DNA of 64,000 nucleotides from the NCBI GenBank assembly GCA_014529385.2, contig CM043960.1, positions 37,648,781 through 37,712,780 on the forward strand, given 5' to 3'. The notes under the pieces are model-generated. The model had not been told where the DNA came from. It was given only the letters and a program-made list of their open reading frames with translations, and ran no database searches. This DNA is from Adiantum capillus-veneris. Lineage: Eukaryota > Streptophyta > Polypodiopsida > Polypodiales > Pteridaceae. The number at the start of each line of letters is the position of its first letter. Within the stretch, counting starts at the first letter, position 1. Both the position numbers and the translations under genes were made by a program. This document shows, one piece after another, positions 33,901-46,400 of the stretch.

Positions 33901-36381
33901 ACAAGGACTTAGGTAGGTATTCCTACTAACACTCGTGTGATGGTTGCTTGCTTTAATTTTGGCTAAAGAAAGAATTTTTCTTAAGTGGATCAGGAAGAGG
34001 TTATTCCAAGATCAAGTGAATAGCCAGGAATTGTGTGTCTTGCCGAGGGTCTATGACTAGGTAGATTTAGTTAGGATTTGTAGATTAGAGTAGTTGTTGT
34101 GGTGGTTGAGTGGTTTGTGAGGTGATAAAAGTGTTTGCTAGTCTGTGTGTGGCATTTAAGCGTTTTTCTACTGATAGATGCAAAACCCCATATGATTTGT
34201 AGGAGTAGCTTTAGGTAAGTGGTTTGATTTTGATCTAGAACTATTCATCACTGATCTATTTGCTAAAGTGCTTGTTTACATTCATGATCTGTGAAAAGTT
34301 TGCTTTTGAGGGGAAAAATGCAATAAAAAGAGTTCTATTGACATTTTTTCAGAAATGAATGGTGCTATAAGAGAGCATGTGCAAGGGTTTTGTGAACAAA
34401 AATTGTAATTCTGTAAACCTGGACATTATACGCGTATAATGTCTCAAGGGGCATCTTGAGACCAAATTTCAAAAATCTGACTGCACCAAAGTGTTCAAAA
34501 GGGGGGTTTTACCTCAAGTATACATTGAAACTAGAGTTTTGACCAACTCTCGACACCCAAAAGGCAAAAGGCGGAGTGTCTAAAACGAAAAATAGAGAAA
34601 CTTGAGATTCTGAGCATATTTTTTGCATGAAAATTGGTAGAAGTGCTTGAGAACCAGTGCTAGACACTTGGGGATGCCTGTGAATGAGTTTTGGCCAACA
34701 ATCTATCATTAGACATCATACGTGTATGATATCTCAAGGGTGATTTTGGCAGCCAAAATGAAGTTTTGACATTATACCCATCTTTTGCATGTTGTGTTGA
34801 GCACATAACACCAAGTTTCATTTCATTTGGGCTTATAGCTTGAAAACTGGGGGATTTTACTCTTTTAGGAGATTTCCAAATTGATGATTTTGTGCAATTT
34901 TGACATCCAAAATTTGTTGTGAGCACATATTCTTGTTCCACACACTAAGGGGCATCTCTGGTAGAAACAGAACTAAAATCTGAGCAACAAGACATCATAC
35001 ACGTATGATGTCTTAAGGCCAGATTTGGGGTCAAAAGTTACATCTGAGTGCACCCTTTTGATCTACAGCATTTAGGAACATATAGGCCAAATTTCATCAA
35101 ATTTGAATCGCTTTTGGGCTTGCAAAGACCAAAAGATGCATCTAGGCAATTGATTGCTTGTATTTCCCATAACTTGGACAAAAAGTATTGAAATTCAATT
35201 TTGAAACTTGCTGTGAGTTACCAGTATAGAGAGGAATCTTTGGAGTAAAATTCACTTCATTCTGACCAGTTAGACATCATACACGTATGATGTATAAAGG
35301 GCACTTTTAGAGACCAAAATTGAGATTTGAGCATACCAGGGTGTAAAGCATAACAAGACAAGCTCACATACCAAATTTGGGTCAATTCTGAGCACAGAGA
35401 CATCATACGCATATGATGTCTCAGGGCCAGATGTGAAAGTCAAATTTCACTTTTGACCACATAGGGGGTTGGGAAATGATGTTTTAAGCATGTTTGCAAA
35501 ATTTCATGTCATACTGAGCCAAAAGACTTTATACGCGTATAATGTCTTAGTGGTCAGATCTAGGTCAAATCAAACATTTGAGTATACCTCAGTGTCCCTA
35601 GCCAAAATTTCATAGAATATTGGAGCTCATTTGGGCTTGCAAAGAGCAAAAGACCAAAAACTGCAGATTCAGGCTTGTATTGGTCTTAACTTGCTCAAAA
35701 AATGTCCAAATTGAATTCTGAAACTTGCTGAGAGTTGCTTGAGTGATAAGGAATCAGTGAAACAAAAGTCACCTCGTTCTACCACAAAAGACATTATACG
35801 CGTATAATGTCTCAAGTGTCAAAATAAAGGTTAATTCACAAACTGAAACTTGTAGTGGGTAGAGGATCAAGGAGAGCTCACATACCAAATTTTGTCAAAT
35901 TATGAGCACATAGACTTTATACATGTATGATGTCTCAAGTGCCAAAGTAGAGGTCAAAAGTTACATCTGAGCTCATACAAGTGTTTGCCAGCATAAAAGA
36001 AGCCTAGTAGTGACCAAGTTTCAACAAATTTGGGTCATATTTGGTCAAGATACAAGCAAAAATCCTTGGTCCTAAAACTGTTTTGAGTGCCGTTTCAAGT
36101 GCAGTTCACCAAAACTACTCTAAATTTTGATAGACAACTCAAATTCGAGTATAGTTGGGAGAATGTTTGTGGGCAATAGGATACAAACTTAGTTTTAGAG
36201 ATTAATTTTCCCAGGTTTCCTAAATCCAAACTTTGAGGGTACCCATAACTAGTTTCCAAAGACCAAAAGAGTCATAAATTCCTAACTTTTGAGAGACTTG
36301 ATCAAGGACCAAAGGTGCTTGTTAAGGACTATCTTGAGAGTATTGAGTGGGCTTGACATTCAGAAAGCTAAGATCATCGGG
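33901..36381 (+). other. G1 long untranslated leader
   Basis: 2.5 kb without a gene between PBS and gag. From 34422 it is organised as degenerate repeats, each led by a palindrome and followed by text like CAAGGG-CCAGATTT...GTCAAA. Confidence 0.75.
34422..35935. repeat. Eight dispersed 24-bp palindromes in the G1 leader
   Basis: The half-site AGACATYATACR followed by its reverse complement (centre CGCG, CACG or similar) occurs at 34422-34443, 34711-34734, 34990-35013, 35272-35295, 35398-35421, 35524-35547, 35789-35812 and 35912-35935. Starts are about 290, 279, 282, 126, 126, 265 and 123 bp apart. Most copies keep perfect or near-perfect self-complementarity although the text between them has diverged strongly. 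Base changes in one arm are sometimes matched in the other (TTATA with TATAA, TCATA with TATGA). Confidence 0.95.
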
Positions 36382-38753
36382 ATGGAAAACCAATCTACCA
36401 ATCCTTTTGTAGATATGACCAGCGGTATGGCAAGCCAAACTAGAAGTGTTGAAATGCCAATCTATCCACATTTTGACACAAACCCACACGAAGCATTAGA
36501 AAGAGGTGGAAAATTGGTCAATGAAGGACCACAACTATCTCCACCAAGAATGAGAATTCCTCCGAGAATTCCAAAAAGGGAGCCACCTGGATTCCCTTCT
36601 AGAGCAATAACGAGAGATGAAATGATCACAGAGATGGCAGACACGTCTCCTCAAGTGAATCTGCCTAACGGACCATGGTTGTATCCATATGCAACCATAG
36701 ACATGACTTTTATAGAGGTGGAATTACGTCCACAACAGGACCATATGTATCGTCAACCCCTATAACTTACTCCTATCCAAATCAGAGCAGAACCTTGAGA
36801 AGATATGATACTGAGAGTGAGAGTGACACATCTTCTCAGAGGAGTGATTCACCAAGAACCCAACCCACAATAAAGCGAGAGGTATCTAATGAGAAAATGA
36901 AGCTTATAGATGGATTAGCTCAGAGACAAGCTCCTCTAGCCAAAGCTGACCTCCAAGAACCTCTATGGTGCAAAATTGAGAGAAAAAGGACAAACCATAC
37001 GAGGGAAGAGTGTTACTATGGCATGGAATATCCTAATCTAGTAACACCTCACTTAGATACGCTATGGGGAATGCGTCAGGTCAAGTAGGATTTGCAAAAC
37101 CACAGCTTGTCTTAGGACAACATCCTATACTGCCAGGTGCTAGAATGCCTATAGACATGAGATATATGCAGATGATGGAAGCATCCAACAAACAAGCGCT
37201 AGTACCAGATACAATGTATTATAACAACCAAAGCGGGTACTGCCCTTTGAAGTAACTAAAAATGAGAGAAACACTTGGAGTGATGAGGCTAGTACCACCT
37301 CCACCTCTTGCGTTTCGACCTGAAGAAAGAAGCTAAGAGATGGACAAAAGGACATTGCGGTTCATTGCTAGTAGAGACTTAGCTAGGTCACACCCTGTTT
37401 ATACCCAAGAGGAATTGCAAGAAGAAGCTCCTCAACCAGAGGTAGATTGTCACAAAAACCGTGACAACCACTAGTCAAATAATGTCCTCAAACGGAGATC
37501 ACCCAAGTGAATGCCTATTGTCTTGATTGTGGTGTCATTCACTTGATCCCCAATTGTCCAAAAAACCCAAACCGAGCCAGAAAGATCACAATGAATGTCT
37601 CAGAAATTGTTCAGCTACCCAGTAGCTCTCGAAATGAAAATGTCATACCAGTTCAGGTAGTTACGAGAGCACAAGCTCAAAAGGAAGCTAATAAGAACCC
37701 AGAGACGGAGAAAATGGAAACTGAGGTGAGTCCAAAGACGAGTGAACCAAAGACCGATGCACCTAGTAAAAAACCAAGAGCAAACGGAACAGCTAGAAGC
37801 TAGAAAGGCTAGGATGAAAGCACATAGGGAGCGAGAGCAAAAATCCATAGCTGAGGAGCTAACCCAAGCTAAAGAGATGATAAGACAACATGAGGAGAGG
37901 GTTGCACCTTCTCTTACGGAGACATATCAACCTCCAAAATAACCATCAAGGAAAAGTGAGCCAAAAAGTGCTAGCTTAGGAGGATCAGTGCTGATCAAGA
38001 AGGTTAATGAGCATTTAGACGCCCTCCTAGAAGCCTATGAAACACGACTCAAAAACAACCAAACCCAAGAATAGATATGTATGAAATATCCATATGCGGA
38101 ACTAGAAAAGGATATGCTTGAAATGTATAAGAAAATGATTCAAAAAACTCAAGCTTTACTAGAACCACAAGTTGAAAAAATTGAGGGTGTGATCCCTGTC
38201 CCACCTACATCAGTAATCCCACCAAACTAAGAACAAAAAGAGCTAGATTCCAATCATGAGCATAGACAAAAGCTCAAGGACCCCACATTAGAACCAAAGA
38301 TAGTGTTGAATACCACATATAACTCTTCTGAGGGATTTCACATAACTATACCTGACAACTGTAAAGAAATAGATGGTCTTGATGAATTATGGAAACAGGT
38401 CAGTGAGGCCAATGAATACCACATATAACTCTTCTGAGGGATTTCACATAACTATACCTGACAACTGTAAAGAAATAGATGGTCTTGATGAATTATGGAA
38501 ACAAGTCAGAGAAGCCAATGAAGCGAGTGAGATAAGCACACAAATAAACCAGACGGGTGATGGAAGAGGAGCGTCTCTTCCACCAATAGAGGAATTAGAG
38601 GCTGGATCTCAAATGAACCTAGAAGTGGAATCACATTGGGGAGACAAAGGATCTGTACAATCCATGGACAATCAACCCCATTCGCTAAGAACACTATCAT
38701 CCTATATGGGAGAGTCTGAGGCCAAGTCACAAGTTGTTGTAGTCCCATCATAG
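36382..38753 (+). pseudogene. Gypsy G1 gag, broken by frameshifts
   Basis: The probable start is ATG 36382 (MENQSTNPFVDMTSG). Coding text continues through several frames: 36382-36765, 36675-37088 (with HTREECYYG, a zinc-knuckle-like end), 37064-37255, 37507-37803 and 38373-38753. At 37516-37554 CLDCGVIHLIPNC is a CX2CX3HX4C knuckle, as expected of a nucleic-acid-binding nucleocapsid segment. A 106-bp tandem duplication (38309-38520) causes one of the frameshifts. The later part is rich in charged residues. The protein would have packaged element RNA; this copy cannot be translated whole. Confidence 0.7.
38309..38520 (+). repeat. Tandem duplication, 106-bp unit, in G1 gag
   Basis: AATACCACATATAACTCTTC... 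to GAGGCCAATGA occurs twice in a row with an offset of 106 bases, which is not a multiple of three. Confidence 0.92.
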
Positions 38754-38972
38754 AAACTGTCTCCCAACAAGGTCAATGATTCAAAAGGGCTGATAGATAT
38801 TCTATCTACCCCAGTCACCTGTACAATAATGTTAGTCGAGTTGCTCATAATATGACCAAACATGTGGGATACTATGGAAAAATGCCTAGAGAAATTTGGT
38901 GTTAAAAAACCAATGACTCAAATTGAGGAAGGGATCAAAGAGCTTGAAATGCCTTAGCTAAACACTAGGCCA

Positions 38973-39377
38973 GTGCCTTTAAACAAGCTAGGCGAGTACT
39001 ATGAGGGAGAAAATGGGAACAACACTCTTCCTGTAGAATTCCAAGGTGTGAAAACCATGGCAATCCTTGATAGCAAAGCTGGCATTTCCATCGCAACAAA
39101 AGAAGTCTCGAAAAAATGGGGAAAACCAGCAGTGAGGGCTACAAGGATGAAACTGCAACTTGCAGACGGACACATGAAAAGGCCCATAGGATTGTTATTG
39201 TGTTACTTCTTGTGGAATTGAATATGAGCAATATTTTGCCGTTGACTTTGGCAAGAAGAACAACTATGATATCATTCTAGGAAGATCATTCATGAGACAA
39301 CTGAAAATGGTCCAAGACTAGGGATATGATCATATCTACTTGAGACATATGGAAACCACGACAAGGATAAATCTGAA
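38973..39377 (+). pseudogene. Gypsy G1 aspartic protease, 5' of the hAT insertion
   Basis: VEFQGVKTMAILDSKAGISIATKEVSKKWG carries the retropepsin active-site loop, with DSKAG where DSGAG is expected: the aspartate is kept and the first glycine replaced. After a frameshift near 39210 the frame reads IEYEQYFAVDFGKKNNYDIILGRSFMRQ, the ILGRxFM strand that closes the protease fold. The frame then runs into the hAT insertion. When the hAT and one 8-bp duplication are ignored, it continues without a break in the sequence from 54182. Confidence 0.8.
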
Positions 39378-40736
39378 CTAAGTTGCATGATTCGTTATTC
39401 GACATTCGTTTTATTCGTGAATAATGGTTGATTAATACATTTCAAAGATTTATTCGTGCATATTATTTGTTGCCACGTCAACTTTATTCGAAGTAACGTT
39501 TACTATTTACATATTGATCAAAAGACTATCAATCGATACAATATCGATCGAAATGGTGTCGATCGATTATGAAATAATGTAAAAAGCCCAAATTTACGTG
39601 TTTTAGGTACAATTCCCTTCACCAAAGTGTTAGGTTACCCCCGACATAGAAAGGTTGAATTGCCAACTTTAAAAATCCTTTGATTCTTTAAGAAAATAGA
39701 TTATTTTTAATGTTAAAACATTAAAAATAAAAAAATGGATAGATTTGAATCATCTATAATTCTAAGCAATAGAAGTTATTCTTTAACTCTATTGTTTTAG
39801 TATAAATAAATAATTCTAAGCACTAGAGGCTATCTTTTTAGCTATAGTGTCTTAGTGTGAATGTATAATTCTACTCTTAGCTCTATTTGTTTTAGAATAG
39901 ATAAATAAAAAATCTAAGCATTAGAGGCTATTTTTTAAGCTATAGTGTCTTAGTGCAAATGTATAATTCTAAACATTAGAGGCTATACTCTTAGCTCTAT
40001 TTGTTTTAGAATAGATACTAAAAGTGATATTTGATGGTTAAAATCTATCATAGTTGTAATATGTGCATAGATGTAGTGTTAATTCATACATTTTGGAACA
40101 TATCATTCACTAGGCAAATAAGACAATGATTCAGAAGATTAAAATAAACATTTCTATGTGCAATCAAAAGGTTACCAAAGGTTATTTAAATTGTAATACT
40201 TCTATACTTGGTTGTTTGAGCAGGGGCTCCTACTTCTAAGTATGGATAAGATATACACATACATGTAGGGTCTTTTGCCTATCATGGACAAATGTTCTTA
40301 CCTCCATATAGACATATAATAGGTCCACTTAGTGCCTCTTGAATGTTATGAGATGATTCTCTTACTTCCAAGCGAGGTTTAAGGTAGGAAGTAGGATTCA
40401 CTTGGTTGTTATCAAGCTTATGCTCTTACCTCTAAGTGAATATGGTGGATCACCTTTAGAGAACTCAGTTATTTTAGGGTCGATTGGTTGTGTTTGAGCA
40501 GTAGTTCCTACCTCCAAGAGACATAGATAGTGGAATGTGAGATGACTCCATCGCTTATCTAGGTTGTCTTGAGCAAACGCTCTTTACCTCCTAGTAGCCA
40601 AGAATGTCCTATCCATTGGTTATTTTTCCTAAAATATTATCTTAACACTATTCATTCATCATTTTAATCTATCAAATCATATATATAACCTTTTATCTTT
40701 CTCATTGCGCGATTATAGTAAAAAGTTATAATCATA
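39378..40736. repeat. hAT left subterminal repeats
   Basis: Degenerate repeats of about 60-65 bp (CTAAGCATTAGAGGCTATTT-TTAGCTATAGTGTCTTAGTG) fill 39755-40020. 40200-40590 has five loose repeats ending CTCTTACCTCCAAG-like. Such subterminal arrays usually bind hAT transposase. No gene is seen. Confidence 0.65.
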
Positions 40737-40781
40737 GTGTATCTATTGATTATAGGATATATTTTGTTGAAGTCAGAAAGC

Positions 40782-42859
40782 ATGGTGCGAGAAAAAGAGT
40801 GGACATATGTGGAGGAAATAGAGAAAGGAAAAACAATTTTGTTTGTGGAATGCAAACATTGTGGGCATAAGTGGCACGGCAATGCAACTCGCATCAAGGA
40901 ACATTTATTTGGCACTAGCCCTAATGTGAAAGAATGTGGAGCACTGCCTAAAGACATATGGGTCCATTTTGCAGGGTATGTAAAGAGATGCAAACAGGCA
41001 AGACTTCTTCCTAAGAGACAGAAGGGTATGACAGGTGGGTCATCTATCAATATAGAAGAAGTTTGTGTAGATCAAGAGGACATGCGAGCTAGCCAAGGAC
41101 CTTCAATGGGAACAACCCGAACACCTCAATGTCCTTACACTTTTCCAAATGGTGCCATGGGAGGGATGGATGCAAGTCTCGGGACATCGAGCAGAGCCGC
41201 TATGCCTGGGACTTTACACACAGCATTCGCTCAACAGAACATGCTCGAATTGCATCTAAACTGGACACAAGCCTTCATGACTTGTGGAATCCCATTTAAT
41301 GTCATAAGAAATCCTATTTTCAAAGATGCACTAATGTCAATTGTAAAAAAAGGATTCACCTATCCTGATTATAATAAAATGCGAACAAAGTATGTGGAAA
41401 AAGTCAAGAGCACAATAGAAGCGATTCTTAAGCAAACGTACTTGACTTTGTTCCAGTGTTTGGTTGTACCATAGCGCTCGACGGATGGACCAGCTCTATC
41501 AGAAAAAACCATTGATTAATGTCATGGTAATTTGTCCCAAAGGTGCAATGTTTTTGGAGGCCATTGATACCTCAATGAAAGAGAAGACCTCTCTACTTGA
41601 CAAAGTTATATGAGCGAGCTATCGCTCGACTGAGTGGAACGAAGAATGTGACAACTATTGTTACAGATAATGCTTCCAACTACAAAAGAGCGGGTTTAGC
41701 CTTTATGGAGAAGTACTCAAAATTACATGGCTTGGATGTGCATCACACACCCTAAATTTACTCCTAAAGGATATTGGCAGATTATCATTCATAAAACATG
41801 TTCTTATTGACGCCAATCACGTAGTCAAGTTTATACAAGAACATCAGTTTACATATGCTTTATTTCGCTCCAAGTCTTCGAATAAAGCACCTTTAATTTT
41901 TTGTGCCATACAATTCGCTACAACATACTATGTTTTCAATAATCTCATTGAAGTGCGAGCAACTCTTACAGAAACTATTGCAGATCGCCGTTGGGAGGCT
42001 TGGCTCAGCAAGTATCCAAGCCACCGCGAAGCAACTCAAAAATGTGTGTCCTTGGTGGAATCTCCTCTCTTTTGGCGGAACATTGACAAACTTGTTGGGG
42101 TTAGTCAGCCCTATGTGGAATTACTAAGGGTTGTTGACACATATAAGTTTGCCATTGGTGAGGTTTATTGGATCATGTCTGAGGTGCTACGTCAAACCAA
42201 AGAATACAACCACTATAGTGCAAGGGAGAGAACACATATCGTGCAACTTGTAGAGAAACGATGGGCTCAAATGCACACACCATTGCATGGTGCTGCATTT
42301 GTCTTGGATCCAAAGTCTTAGATGAACGGACAAGCTTCCAACAAAGAGGTAATGAGAGACTTTAGAAACGTCTGCTCGCAGTTGTTGCCAGGCATGGATG
42401 CATTCCAGTAGAGGGTGGATTATGCCAATAGGGAAGGAAATTTCGGAGATCCCTGGGTTCTTAATAGCGTAAAAAGGTTTTCAGGCCCAGTATAGTGGAA
42501 AGAATATGGAGGAGACGTGTTACAACATGTGGCGACCAGGGTGCTTTCGATCGCGGTATCCAATGGTAGCTGTGAGCGCAATTGGTCTTCTTATGACTTT
42601 GTGCACTCAAAGCACATAAATTGCTTAAGTCCTTCTTGTGCCGCAGACCTTGTACGTCATTTGTAACATGCATCTCATTCATGCACCCATGAAGATAGCC
42701 ACACGGGCGATCGAAGTACACTTTGGAGTGCTTCAGACTCATGAAATGGTGGTGGAACAGAGGTGTAGCGACGATGAGATGGAGTGGGAAGTGGCTTCAG
42801 AATGTTCAGACAATGAAGAGGTTCATGACCTGGTGCTTGTGATAGATGGAAAAATGTAA
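40782..42859 (+). pseudogene. hAT transposase (BED finger, DUF659-like, dimerisation domain), disrupted
   Basis: Start at ATG 40782 (MVREKEWTYVEE). A plant-type BED zinc finger follows: VECKHCGHKWHGNATRIKEHLF and a later C. After a frameshift near 41465 comes CTIALDGWTSSI and MVICPKGAMFLEAIDTSMKEKTS, the DUF659-like part of the catalytic domain with the DGW aspartate. Next are CASHTLNLLLKDIG (about 41735-41780), TETIADRRWEAW and VEKRWAQMHTPLHGAAFVLDPKS (41953-42321), and SNGSCERNWSSYDFVHSKH with LSPSCAADLV (about 42555-42660), the C-terminal dimerisation domain. It ends with an acidic tail at 42859. At least five stops or shifts are present, so this copy is not autonomous. Confidence 0.88.
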
Positions 42860-42910
42860 ACATCTTTTCATGATAATGTATCTACTCTATCTCACTATTG
42901 AGCTATATAT

Positions 42911-43137
42911 TGTTACCATATACATGTGGTAGTGATGTGTGTGAACACACTAGGACCGCCGGGGCATTTTTTCCCTCTTTAGGAGGTTTTTTCCCCCGTG
43001 CATTGTATATACGCCCATCACTCTAGGGCTATCTATCTTTCCATTGCACACTAAGTAATACACTCTCTATTGTGTGCCTTGAGCTTCCTTCGTCTTCTCC
43101 AAGCTGTGTGTGTTTCTCTGCAACCCTAATTCCAACA
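42911..43137 (+). repeat. 5' LTR of Copia C2
   Basis: 227 bp, TGTTACCATA ... TTCCAACA. Contains TTGTATATAC (about 43003) as a candidate TATA element. Confidence 0.98.
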
Positions 43138-43139
43138 AT

Positions 43140-43151
43140 TGGTATCAGAGC
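43140..43151 (+). other. Primer-binding site of Copia C2
   Basis: TGGTATCAGAGC, two bases after the LTR, complementary to the 3' end of initiator methionine tRNA, the usual plant Copia primer. Confidence 0.95.
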
Positions 43152-43499
43152 AGGTCACGTCCTCCCGGGCTTAGTCGCCAGCTGCTCCAGCACACGCCTG
43201 CTCACTTTCTCCGATTTCAGTGAGCTTTGGCAAGCGTTCGCAGGTCGACAAATATTTTGGGAGAGCTCAAAGAGCTTGGTCTGCTCAGAATTTTGATTTG
43301 GGCTCATTTCGGCCTCCGTTTCCACTACGGGCAGTACTGCACAGGCTATTTCGTCATTTTGTGCAGATTTTCTGTCAGTGCCGTTTTCTGCATAACAGGT
43401 GCCTTATAGTCTTCTACGGTTTGTGCTATATAGCACAAGTTGTTCCCGCTCCATTTCTCCTATTTTCGGGCAGTTTTAACATCAGGTGCAGCATTTACC

Positions 43500-46400
43500 A
43501 TGGCTGACAACAACAACACAGATGTGTTCAAGATGTTTGCTGCTGAGGACAGGTTGGATGGGGACAACTACCCTATGTGGGCTTATATGATGCAACACGT
43601 TCTTGTGTCAAAAGGTGTCTGGAACATTGTGCAGGGCATTGATGTACGTCCTGGTTCTGAAGATGTAGGCGATATTGAGGATGTTGCAGGTCTTGCTGCA
43701 AGGATTGCAGCTGTTAGAGTTGTTTTGCCTACAGCAGAACAAGCTCGTTGGGATGTTAAGGATGCGCAGGCTCATGCATTGATTGCGTTGTCTGTGAAGC
43801 GCACCATTATTCCTCACATCCGTTCAGCAAAATCTGCAAAACAGGCTTGGGATATTCTAGCAGGTCTTTATGCAAGCCGCAATGAGGCTAAAATTGCTTT
43901 GCTGCGTAAAGAGCTAGAGTCGAAGATTATGCATGAGGAAGATGATATGGACACTTTCCTTGCTAGTGTCAAGGATATCAATGAGCAACTCATTTCTGCA
44001 GGTGAAGTCATTTCTGACAGTTCCCTTGTGCAGACTGTTCTTGATGCCTTACCAGATTCCTACCAGACTTTTGCTAGTACTTGGAGACTGATGACCCAAG
44101 GAAATCCTGAAGTTGCCAAGTTTGATGCATTATGCACATTGCTGTTGCAAGAGTCACTTTCTAGAAAAAACAGGACTAGGCAGCGTGCAGTTGAACAGGC
44201 TTTTATTGCTTCTCAAAGAAAGGGTGGTAACAGTAATGCAGCCACTTCTTATGGTTCTGCTGCGAGTGGCAAAATTTCTGTTCCTAATGCTTCTGCTGGC
44301 AGCACTTCGTCTGGCAATTCTGGTGATAAGGGCAAAAAGAAAATGCGTTGCCATTATTGTAAAGCCAATGATCACTTGATCAAGTCGTGTCCTAAGTTGA
44401 AGGCCAAAGAGGCTAAGAAGAAAGAGGGTGGTTCCACTGCAAATGCTGGTTCCACTACAAATGCAGCCATTGTTGAGTCTTCTGTGAAAGGAGATTGTGA
44501 TGCTGATGTTGATGCAGAATGGGCTTTTAGCGCAGAGTGCACTTACAATCCTGCTGTCCATGATGCATGCTTGTCAGTTGCTGCAGATTCACATGTGTGG
44601 TATTTCGACAGTGGTGCTACAAAGCACATTACCTCACATCGTGAATTGTTTACCTCTCTCGAGTCTGTCCCTCATGGGAATTCAGTCACTTGTGCCAACA
44701 ACGCCTCTTATCCAGTTCAGGGAGTTGGAAAGATTGTGCTCACTGCTGCTAATGGCAGTTCCTTCACACTTGTTGATGCACTTTATGTACCTGGGATCAA
44801 GAAGAATCTATTGTCTGTATCCGCACTTGCTAGACTTGGACTTGTAGTCAAATTTGTGGAAGACAGATGTACAGTTCATGATCTCAGTTTTGGTGATGAA
44901 ATTGTTGCATCTGGGCTTTTGTGCCGTGGGCTGTATAAGCTCACTTTGTATGACAAGTGTGGACAAAATTTTGCAAATGCTGTTGCAGATTCAAGGGCTA
45001 TTTCAGATGCAAAACTTTGGCATGCACGTTTTGGTCATCTGAATTTTGCCAGTTTGCTGCGTTTGCAGAAATCTGATATGGTTGCTTCTTTGCCGCCTCT
45101 TGAAGCACCTATCAAACATGTTTGTGAAGGCTGTATTCTGGGTAAAATGCAGCGTTCTAAGTTTCCAAAGGATGGTTCAGTTAGGGCCACATGCAGGTTG
45201 CAACTTGTGCATAGTGATGTTTGTGGGCCCATGCAAACTCCGTCCTTGGGCAATTACCTGTACTTCGTGACTTTCATTGATGATTACTCCAGGCATGCAT
45301 GGGTATTTCCGCTTAAAGCAAAGTCCGAAGTTTTTATGTGCTTCAAACAATTTTTGGCTATGGCTGAAAATGTCTCAAAATGTACTATGGGCACCCTCCG
45401 TTCCGATCGAGGGGGGGAGTATATGTCTCATGAATTTAATGCATTTCTGGCTAGTCGTGGGATAAAACACCAATGTACAGTGCCTTATACACCTCAGCAA
45501 AATGGTGTTGCTGAGAGGAAAAACAGGTCACTAACGGAAATGGCACGATGTATGGTCAAAAGTCAAGCTTTGCCGCATTCTTTTTGGCTTGAGGCCATCA
45601 TGTGTGCCACTTATGTACTTAACAGGTGTCCTACGAAAGCTTTGCAGTCTATTACTCCATATGAAGCATGGCATGATAGAAAACCTTCTATTGAGCACAT
45701 GCGTGTTTTTGGCTGTTTGGCATATGCTTTGGTGCCACAAGTGCAGCGCAGAAAATTGGATGATAAGGCTGTCAAATGTATTTTTGTTGGTTATAGTGCT
45801 GAAAGCAAAGGTTACAGGTTGTATCATCCGCAAACAAAACGTATTTTGGTTTCACGGGATGTAGTGTTTGTGGAAGATTCTGTTCAACCCTTGCTGTCAT
45901 GTACTAGAGACAGTAATGTAAGCTCACAGGACATTTATGACACTTTGTTGCCTCTTTTCAGTGGTGGAAATACGAATGTAAGTTCCAATGAGGCAAATGT
46001 ACAGCCTATGGAGGTTTCTGAAAATGTTTTAGAACAGCCTATTACTGATGCAGATGTACATGATGTACTTGATGAGGAAAGGGCTGAAAATGAGCAGGCT
46101 AGAGGTATGCCAAAATGGCTGGTGCACACTTTGCGTGACAGTAAATTGGATGCACCTTTATCTAGTCGTACTCGTTCAGGCTCTCGCCATGCATCTTATG
46201 CATCAGATTGTTATGCTTTGGCTGTGTCTAGTTTACATGATGTTGAGGAGCCTTTGTCTTTAGATGAAGCACAGAATTCAGAAAATTGGATTGCTGCCAT
46301 GAAATCAGAATATGATGCACTTATAGAGAATGACACATGGACTTTATGTGATTTGCCTCCTGGCAAAAAGGCCATTGGTACGAAGTGGGTTTACAAGTTG

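Noticed and set aside
34422-35935. Regularly spaced palindromes suggest a CRISPR-like array
   Set aside because: The spacers are 100-265 bp, related to each other, and lie in the leader of a eukaryotic LTR element between PBS and gag; no cas genes are present.
44154-44561. Minus-strand and shifted-frame open frames inside Copia C2
   Set aside because: They overlap the well-supported gag-pol frame and have no motifs of their own.
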